Origin: Bacteroides sp. UBA7333
Lineage (GTDB): Bacteria > Bacteroidota > Bacteroidia > Bacteroidales > Bacteroidaceae
Assembly (NCBI GenBank): GCA_002471195.1
Contig: DKPN01000079.1
Span: 47,061 to 94,110, forward strand
Length of the DNA stretch: 47,050 nucleotides
Direction: 5' to 3'
How positions within the stretch are numbered: the stretch's first letter is position 1; each line of letters opens with the position of its first letter. The notes beneath the pieces were generated by a model. That model ran no database searches. It was not told the DNA's origin and saw only the letters and a program-made list of their open reading frames with translations. Position numbers and translations under genes: made by a program. This document shows positions 41,193-47,050 of this stretch, piece after piece.

Positions 41193-42677
41193 TTATTTCA
41201 TTTTGCGACCTTGCGACTTTTTAGGTTTGTCGGGCTTCTGTTCTTCTTTCTTTTCTTCCCGCTTTTTCTTCTGTTCCCCAGTAGGTGTAGCTTGTCCGGG
41301 CTTCAAAGGTTCTTTCGTATGCTTGGTCGCTTCGTTCGTTTTGCCTTCGGAATTGACGGCTACCTGTGTTTTGTGTTCGTTAGTAGGGGTTATTTCTTTG
41401 GCTTTCTCTTTCGCTTTATCAGGATTGAATTTGTAAAAATCCAGCTTTCCTTTTTCATGGTTTACCTTTACATAGGCGTTATATTCCTGACCTTCTTTAT
41501 CTTTCAACCCTTTTACATAGATGGTTTTATCCGCCCGCAAATCAGCCTGCTGTTTGTCGGATAATTCCACTCCTGCAAGGGATTTGGGAATACGCACCCC
41601 TTCGGGCTGGTCGTTCCTCTGCTGTTGTCCCTGTTGCTGGGTCTGCTTTTGCTCTTTCTCGGGAAAGATAAATTCAAGGCTGCGTTTTTCCGCATTGACC
41701 TGAACGAAGGCAGAAAACGGTTTATTCTTGGCGGAAATCATATTTTCAAGGAATACCGCTTTACCTTCCATCAGGGCAGCTTTCTGTTTTTCATCCAGCT
41801 TAACACCTTTTATTTCATCAGGGAGTTTGAGGGACGAAGCCTTCATGGATACCAGTTCATTGGTCTGTTTGTCGATACTGATAAAAGAAGGTACAAGTTC
41901 GCCTGTCCGATAGTTCTTTACATCAACAATTCTACCCATGTTTCCGGTTTCCCGGAGATTCTTTTTGTCTTCATCGGTAAACTGGTGTCCAAAGAACGGA
42001 CGGTCAAGTTCTGGTTCTTTGCGGATACCATGAATTGCCAAAACCACATTTCCTTCACTGTCCGGACGGAACGAAAGACGGGCATCCGTTTTCATTACCA
42101 TTGAGCCGAAGTTGGCTTCAATCGGAAAAGTGGAAGGCGACTTATACCCCCGCAGCATAGGTTCTAAAGCCTTTGACTTTTCAAGCTGCTCTTTGGTGAT
42201 ACCCAGATTTTTCAGGTCGTCCCAGTTGATTTTGTTAGGGTCGATGAAATACTTATTCGTATCGGGCTTCTGTTCCTGTGTTGTGGATTCTTTCGGATTT
42301 TCCACTTTCAGGTCTTTAGGCTCGATACGGATTTTATCAAGCATTTCATCGGCAGCAGGTGTTGGGTTCTTGATATTCTCCTGAATGATTTTGACTGTCC
42401 GTTCGGTGTCTTCGGGGGCTACTTTGAAGAAACTGAAACGGGTCGGGTCTTTTAGCTGGCTGAAAAAGTTCTTCAAAAAATTTTCAAGAGCGTTACCCTG
42501 CTTATCCACTTTCAGGAAATCGTTGTTATGTTCCTGCTTTGGCGGAACAGTTTGCAGTTCCCCGTTTTCATCAATACCTTTTACGGCATTAATCGTTTTC
42601 TTTTCTTTGTCAAAGACAAGAAGAATGTCCATCATCTGTTCATCAGAGCCGGACTTGTTGTTTGAATTTACATCCAT
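41193..42677 (-). CDS. DUF4099/DUF3945-type protein of Bacteroidota mobile elements
   Basis: A 494-residue hydrophilic protein. The N-terminal part (about 15-120, ILLVFDKEKKTINAVKGIDENGELQTVPP) fits DUF4099. The middle carries repeated DUF3945-like units: IPKSLAGVELSDKQQADLRADKTIYVKGLKDKEGQEYNAYVKV and a preceding LPDEIKGVKLDEKQKAALMEGKAVFLENM. The last 80 residues are highly charged K/E/Q, likely disordered. This gene is regularly found directly before topB in such elements; its biochemical role is unknown. No membrane segment is seen. Confidence 0.82.
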   Translation of the reverse strand: MDVNSNNKSGSDEQMMDILLVFDKEKKTINAVKGIDENGELQTVPPKQEHNNDFLKVDKQGNALENFLKNFFSQLKDPTRFSFFKVAPEDTERTVKIIQENIKNPTPAADEMLDKIRIEPKDLKVENPKESTTQEQKPDTNKYFIDPNKINWDDLKNLGITKEQLEKSKALEPMLRGYKSPSTFPIEANFGSMVMKTDARLSFRPDSEGNVVLAIHGIRKEPELDRPFFGHQFTDEDKKNLRETGNMGRIVDVKNYRTGELVPSFISIDKQTNELVSMKASSLKLPDEIKGVKLDEKQKAALMEGKAVFLENMISAKNKPFSAFVQVNAEKRSLEFIFPEKEQKQTQQQGQQQRNDQPEGVRIPKSLAGVELSDKQQADLRADKTIYVKGLKDKEGQEYNAYVKVNHEKGKLDFYKFNPDKAKEKAKEITPTNEHKTQVAVNSEGKTNEATKHTKEPLKPGQATPTGEQKKKREEKKEEQKPDKPKKSQGRKMK

Positions 42678-42716
42678 AACTTTAATTTTTAATGGTGAAT
42701 AAAAAACTTATCGAAT

Positions 42717-42835
42717 TAAAAGTACGGATGAAATAGTTTACATATAGGAACGTGGCGTTAGGTGGCTGTATATGACCTTATTTGTCTTATTCCCAAACAC
42801 AAAGACGGTTATATCCTTTGTTTTTGTTAAATTTG
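42717..42835. promoter_or_regulatory. Divergent promoters of the topB operon and the TIGR02391 gene
   Basis: On the minus strand TACTTTTA (42717-42724, one mismatch) precedes the DUF3945 start by 40 bp. On the plus strand TAAATTTG (42828-42835) is a perfect TAnnTTTG box 23 bp before the TIGR02391 ATG. The 180-bp gap shows nothing else clear. Confidence 0.5.
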
Positions 42836-42857
42836 CACTATTATTCAAAATGTAATT

Positions 42858-43661
42858 ATGGCAACAAGAAGAAAGTGTTTCACGCAGCCAACGTTAGAAG
42901 TTATTTCTAAAATATTAGGTGATACGAATGAAGGACTAACGGGTAGTGAAATCCAATACTTATTAATGCAAAGTCAAATAGCAGATATAGAACCAGCACT
43001 AACAAAATGGAGAAGATTGTATAGTGCATTTGCGAACTATCAGAATATAAATCAATGTTCAAATTCTATTCTGAATTTTATTGCATTAGCATTAGCACCA
43101 GCGAAGTATGTTGATTGCCCCGAAATATTTACAGAAAAACGAAATCTGATAAATCAACAATTAAGTTTTATAGGATACCAATTTAATGATAATGGTAAGT
43201 TTAGTGAAATTACACAGGCAACTACAATTTCCGAAGCCCAAAGAAAGGCTAATGATTTGAAAACGAAGTTGGAACAGAGAAAAGCACATGCCGATATTTT
43301 CAAATACTGCAAAGCAGAACTATTAGCAAACAATTACTTTCATTCTGTTTTTGAAGCTAACAAAGGATTATTCCAAAGAATCAGAGATTTATCCTTGCAT
43401 AATGACGATGGTAATAGATTAATTGAATATGTTTTCAGTAGTACCCCAGTATTGATAATAAATAACTATCAGTCAAAATCGGAACAGGACGAACATAAAG
43501 GATTCTGTAATATTCTAAAAGGATTATGTGGTATGTTCCGTAATCCCGAAGCCCACGAGCCAAAAATCAGTTGGGAGATTACAGAACAAGATGCGCTTGA
43601 AATATTATCAATGATTTCATATTGTCATAGAAGATTAGATAATGCACAAAAAATAAGATAG
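42858..43661 (+). CDS. TIGR02391 (Hypoth_Ymh) family protein
   Basis: A 267-residue protein whose C-terminal half (about 150-265) shows the TIGR02391 pattern. This is NNYFHSVFEANKGLFQRIRDLS, then DG.RLIEYVFSSTPVLIIN and GFCNILKGLCGMFRNPEAHEPKISW, followed by EQDALEILSMISYCHRRLDNA. The conserved RNPxAH motif, also seen in HEPN-like nuclease folds, may mark an RNase-type active site (inference). The family often lies near restriction or other defence genes. It is followed after 3 bp by the UPF0489 gene, so the two form an operon. Confidence 0.8.
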   Translation: MATRRKCFTQPTLEVISKILGDTNEGLTGSEIQYLLMQSQIADIEPALTKWRRLYSAFANYQNINQCSNSILNFIALALAPAKYVDCPEIFTEKRNLINQQLSFIGYQFNDNGKFSEITQATTISEAQRKANDLKTKLEQRKAHADIFKYCKAELLANNYFHSVFEANKGLFQRIRDLSLHNDDGNRLIEYVFSSTPVLIINNYQSKSEQDEHKGFCNILKGLCGMFRNPEAHEPKISWEITEQDALEILSMISYCHRRLDNAQKIR

Positions 43662-43664
43662 ATT

Positions 43665-44495
43665 ATGAGTAAATTATACGAATTATCATGGCGTACAAAC
43701 ATTAACACATATACATTTCGAGGGAAACATATAATTCTTTATGATGACCATCGAACTCTTTTGAACATACTTTTTGAAGCGAAAAAACTTGGTGAATTTG
43801 CAGAAACTCCCAACCTTGTTTATTTTGACCTTCACGATGATGCTTGTACTTTTTTGCCTAAAAGCCAGTTATTAGAACGGATGGGTGTTAAAGATTTATC
43901 GGAAGCAACAAGTAAGCAATTTTGGTCTTTTGTTGAATTCGATTTAGGAGTATTAGACGATGATTGGCTATTGACCGGAATGGAATTAGATTTAATTAAA
44001 AATGCTATCTTAATCGGACAGGAAGAAAATCATCATATTCAAGATATGAATGGTCAATATAAATCAGAAGATGGAGTAAAGCATGAGTTATATAGCATCG
44101 CACATCTGCAATATAGTCTTAATAATAGGGGGTGTTTAGGAGATAGTATTATAAAGGAGCCATATTATCAAAATGTCCGTGATATTATGCAATATCATCA
44201 AGGTCGGTTTGATGGAGAAGACATTAAACCCTTTGTTTTAGATTTTGATTTAGATTGCTTCACAACTGAATGTCGAGAAAAAACATACGCATGGCCTGAG
44301 GATATTTTCAGAAAAGAATATATTGAAAGCCATAATGCAAGATTCTTTATTGAAAACTTATTAGACAGAGCTTCATTTATCACAATTTGTAGAGAACCTG
44401 ACTGTTGCGGTGGCATTGGAGAGGCGAATAAGATACTCAATTATTTAGATAGATATTTTTTTGATGGAGCATTGAGTACAGAACCTATATCTTAG
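43665..44495 (+). CDS. UPF0489 protein, arginase/deacetylase-like metal site
   Basis: A 276-residue cytoplasmic protein resembling UPF0489, a relative of the arginase/histone-deacetylase fold. Both metal motifs are present: D55-x-H57-x-D59 in VYFDLHDDA and D193-x-D195-x-D197 in LDFDLDCF. A late CREPDCCGGIGEA loop may carry further ligands. Arginase-fold enzymes use two Mn ions to hydrolyse amide or guanidino bonds; the substrate here is unknown. The stop overlaps the stop of the convergent HNH gene by three to four bases. Pairing with a TIGR02391 protein is unusual and of interest. Confidence 0.75.
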   Translation: MSKLYELSWRTNINTYTFRGKHIILYDDHRTLLNILFEAKKLGEFAETPNLVYFDLHDDACTFLPKSQLLERMGVKDLSEATSKQFWSFVEFDLGVLDDDWLLTGMELDLIKNAILIGQEENHHIQDMNGQYKSEDGVKHELYSIAHLQYSLNNRGCLGDSIIKEPYYQNVRDIMQYHQGRFDGEDIKPFVLDFDLDCFTTECREKTYAWPEDIFRKEYIESHNARFFIENLLDRASFITICREPDCCGGIGEANKILNYLDRYFFDGALSTEPIS

Positions 44496-45346
44496 TCTAT
44501 TGTAACAAACCGATTCATATATTGAACGCAGTTTGCCAATTCAATTTCTAATATAGATTTCCAATAATTATGACCAAAAGCAATTCTATCTCGGTTGCTT
44601 TTTTCAATAATTGAATCTTTTATTTCGTCTAAAGGTAATTTGTCGATAAACGAAATTATTGTGTTTTCTAATGATGTTATTACTTCATTAATGTTAGAAC
44701 TAAATCGTTCAAGCAAATGGAGTTTGTTATAGTGAGTTTCAATAATTTCAAAAATATCATTTGGTATATCGCCATTGTTTTGCAAATAAAACGTTGTTGT
44801 TACAACATCCCCAGTAATAGCTAAATTCACGAACAAATATTGTTCAGTAGGTAATGGGTCAAGATACAGATTAAGAAAAACTCTTTTACCACCTTCAACC
44901 CAAACATAATTTTTATATCCATTACAAATAGTACAACTGGGGAATAGATTTTTGGGATTAACTACAAATTCTGGAAATTCATCTTTTGGCAAATAATGGT
45001 CAAGGGAATTTATTTCACTAATAGTGCAATTAGGACAAGTATTTATAATCCTATTGGCATCAGTAGTAGTAATCTTAACTTTTAAACGTTTAATCACAGA
45101 ATTTTTGTAAGAATACAATTTCAACAAGTCGTTTTTTTCACCCTCTGTATGACCATAACTGCCAATGCGTTCTAATACGTTTTGAGTAAAGCTTTCATCG
45201 TAAACAGAAAATTGACCTTCAATGACATCATTCATGTTTTCAATACGTTCTTTATATGTAGGGTCTTTTTTTGTCTTATTCTTACTTTCAAGAACTTCTT
45301 TATGAAATTCAAAAGCATCATCTGTATAGTGTTGTAAGTTTTTCAT
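44492..45346 (-). CDS. HNH endonuclease, Septu PtuB-like
   Basis: A 284-residue protein with an HNH/zinc-finger core at about 104-145. C104-P-N-C107 is followed by LDHYLPKDEFPEF with H117, NPKNLFPSC with N133 and C138, and TICNGYK with C141. This is the xxDHxxPK...NLxxxCxxCNxxK arrangement of HNH nucleases. The start codon overlaps the ATPase stop by 4 bases (ATGA), so the two genes are translationally coupled. An AAA ATPase plus HNH protein matches the Septu layout (PtuA+PtuB), though related ATPase/HNH defence pairs exist. The C-terminal half has no recognised motif. Confidence 0.82.
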   Translation of the reverse strand: MKNLQHYTDDAFEFHKEVLESKNKTKKDPTYKERIENMNDVIEGQFSVYDESFTQNVLERIGSYGHTEGEKNDLLKLYSYKNSVIKRLKVKITTTDANRIINTCPNCTISEINSLDHYLPKDEFPEFVVNPKNLFPSCTICNGYKNYVWVEGGKRVFLNLYLDPLPTEQYLFVNLAITGDVVTTTFYLQNNGDIPNDIFEIIETHYNKLHLLERFSSNINEVITSLENTIISFIDKLPLDEIKDSIIEKSNRDRIAFGHNYWKSILEIELANCVQYMNRFVTID

Positions 45347-47050
45347 AATAGAGCATTATCCCTTTTGGTTATCATACTTTTAATAAAAATACGAGCATTT
45401 AGACTTAATGGGATTTCATCAAATTCCAACATTGACACTATATCTTCATATGATTTATCTAAATCAACCAGTTCTTGTAAAATTTTCTTGTGTTGTTTGG
45501 GGATACCCTTATTCCCAAATATCTCTTCAGTCAGTACACTTAAATTTTCACCAAATGATTCTAATGGAATGCGTCTGATTGATGGAAAGTTATCTTCTCT
45601 ATCTAATATATACACATTTTTAGAAAACAACTCTCTAACAACAAGAGGTGAATGTGTCGCAATAATACAGTATGATTGAAATTCTTCAACTAATTCATAG
45701 ATAGTATTCATTAATTGAGTGATGGCATTTGGATGTAAATGGGTTTCTGGCTCATCATACAAAAGAAGAGAGTCATACCTGATATTTGCTACAATTTCGG
45801 TTATTATATATAAAATTATTGCTTGTCCTGAACTTAACTTATTTTTCACATAAGTAAAACCCTTCATATCAACTTTATATGAATTGTGGGAATAAACATA
45901 ACTATCATTCCGTTCAATCAAGAATAGGTTTATTAAATCTTCATTAATAAATGTCAGTAGAATTTTTCGCCATTTATCAATCCTTCCTAAACTTTCTATT
46001 TTTCTGCATGATTCGTTAAATCTTATAACTAATTCTTTATCTGAAAATTGTTCATTGCTTTCTTTTCTAATTCCACAATAGCAATAATTAAATGTAGTTG
46101 TTTTCTTAGGTATTGAAAATCTATCAAATACACTATATGATACAGCTATAATTTTACTAAATAAAGGAGAACGAGGAATAAATGAATCTTCATTTTTTCG
46201 TGAAATCATAATTGGCAATGACGTTATTAACTGGGTTTTCCCTGTTCCATTTTTACCAATTAAAGCATAAATTCTATTAGGAATTGGGGGAGTTGCATTA
46301 AAATCAAACTCTATATCAATCGCTTCATCAGAATAGGCTGGCTTAAAATTATATTTAAAGCTATATAAGTTATTTAAATCATAACCATAAATTTTATAAG
46401 GAGCTTCTCTTAAAAGTCTTTCTGCATCATCATACCTTATTAAAGAACTTTTGAAAGTATGATTATTTATAAAACCATCCTGCATATCAGGAAAAAAAGC
46501 AGCATCCCTAATAGCATATAAAACACTCTGAAAATTTCTGCCTAAAGTATCCTTCAACGTAACATAATATTCATCATCCTGACCCAAAGAGCAAAAATTA
46601 CCATCTAATGAAGTAAAACTATCTGATAAAAAATCAATAGTGTTTTTTTCATCATTGTAGATAATCTTATTTGCACCTATTTCAATGGGTTGTTCATTTT
46701 TATTTTTATAATAGTATAAATAAAAAGAACTCTTTACGCTATAATCATTCCAACCAGTATTAAATACTAAAACAAATGAGGGATAAGTTTGTGGTTTTTT
46801 GTGAGAATTGATATTGTTGGTTCTCCCTGTTGGATTTTTTTCTACATAGAAAACAATATCATTAGGCTTTATATCTGTTGGTACATTTTCTTTCGGTATT
46901 ATATCTATTTTATACAATGGAAATCCATCGTCATCATAATTTTTTAGAATTAAAGTATATCCTTCTTTTTCTAAATAGGGATTGATTAGTAGTGTATATT
47001 TAAAAATATCATCTTCTCCATCTCTATATTTAGGAGATAAAACTGTTTCT
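45343..47050 (-). CDS. AAA/ABC-type ATPase of a defence module, partial (runs off window)
   Basis: Encodes the ATPase partner of the HNH protein. Walker A (ALIGKNGTGKTQL) is about 220 residues after the TTG at 46917. The ABC-like signature (KLSSGQAIILY), Walker B (SLLLYDEPETHLHPNA) and H-loop (CIIATHSPLV) follow, as in PtuA, RecF and OLD-like ATPases. The frame stays open from the TTG codon at 46917 to the window edge, adding at least 44 residues. The TTG is therefore probably not the start and the 5' end lies beyond 47050. The long N-terminal region before Walker A has no recognised domain. Confidence 0.8.
   Translation of the reverse strand, partial: ETVLSPKYRDGEDDIFKYTLLINPYLEKEGYTLILKNYDDDGFPLYKIDIIPKENVPTDIKPNDIVFYVEKNPTGRTNNINSHKKPQTYPSFVLVFNTGWNDYSVKSSFYLYYYKNKNEQPIEIGANKIIYNDEKNTIDFLSDSFTSLDGNFCSLGQDDEYYVTLKDTLGRNFQSVLYAIRDAAFFPDMQDGFINNHTFKSSLIRYDDAERLLREAPYKIYGYDLNNLYSFKYNFKPAYSDEAIDIEFDFNATPPIPNRIYALIGKNGTGKTQLITSLPIMISRKNEDSFIPRSPLFSKIIAVSYSVFDRFSIPKKTTTFNYCYCGIRKESNEQFSDKELVIRFNESCRKIESLGRIDKWRKILLTFINEDLINLFLIERNDSYVYSHNSYKVDMKGFTYVKNKLSSGQAIILYIITEIVANIRYDSLLLYDEPETHLHPNAITQLMNTIYELVEEFQSYCIIATHSPLVVRELFSKNVYILDREDNFPSIRRIPLESFGENLSVLTEEIFGNKGIPKQHKKILQELVDLDKSYEDIVSMLEFDEIPLSLNARIFIKSMITKRDNALL

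Noticed and set aside
29700..47050. Searched for an integrase, relaxase or conjugation (tra) genes in the mobile part.
   Set aside because: None is visible; the element is called from RteC, Xis-like, primase, topB and DUF3945 genes only, so the conjugative status is inferred.
1..47050. CRISPR arrays, rRNA genes and complete insertion sequences.
   Set aside because: No regularly spaced short repeats, rRNA sequences or transposase genes with terminal repeats were seen.

Overview
The window looks like a chromosomal stretch from a member of the Bacteroidota, most likely Bacteroidales. The evidence is AT-rich DNA, lipoproteins with LxxC signal peptides, BACON/CotH and GH84 surface proteins, and genes preceded by the Bacteroidota -7 box (TAnnTTTG) instead of sigma-70 boxes. 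To the right is the edge of an integrative (probably conjugative) element. No species is claimed.

The chromosomal part (1 to about 29,700) carries ung-asnA, tRNA-Arg(CCG), a HAD phosphatase, a small lipoprotein, an HdeD-like membrane protein, thiol peroxidase (tpx), peptidase T, gcvT, a large lipoprotein with seven BACON-like repeats and a CotH domain, a Kef-type antiporter, a HIT protein, a maltose-acetyltransferase-like enzyme and a secreted GH84 hexosaminidase. These are followed by a Crp/Fnr regulator divergent from a META+NlpE-like lipoprotein, a DsrE-like protein and an OmpR-type two-component system. The two-component pair lies just upstream of an Mg2+ P-type ATPase whose promoter has four TTCTAAT boxes at an exact 11-bp period. 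The ATPase is stop/start-coupled to a porin-like protein. Then come a lipoprotein flavin amine oxidase, a secreted DKNYY-type repeat protein, and a CynX-like MFS exporter divergent from an AraC regulator. Many of these genes are separated by strong hairpin terminators.

The mobile part starts at about 29,720, where a sequence resembling a tRNA 3' end on the minus strand is followed by a strong hairpin. Its cargo includes two paralogous RibD_C/DHFR-like reductases, an ABC-F ATPase with an attenuator-like leader, an RteC-like excision regulator, and a lincosamide nucleotidyltransferase of the Lnu(B)/Lnu(F) type. The maintenance genes are two Xis-like HTH proteins flanking a toprim/ATPase primase-helicase, then topoisomerase III and a DUF4099/DUF3945 protein. 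This set is typical of CTnDOT-like elements. The integrase and conjugation genes are not in the window. The right end is a defence-like island: a TIGR02391 protein plus an arginase-fold UPF0489 protein, meeting head-on a Septu-like HNH nuclease and AAA ATPase. The ATPase runs off the right edge.

The strongest unexplained signal is a structured RNA of about 180 nt present twice (30,132-30,313 and 37,604-37,794), each directly before a RibD_C gene. The copies share exact blocks in predicted loops and junctions, while several helices differ in sequence but keep pairing through compensatory changes. A conserved pseudoknot pairs GCGTGG with CCACGC just before a T-rich tract. I do not recognise the class. 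It is the best candidate here for an undescribed regulatory RNA or mobile-cassette element.
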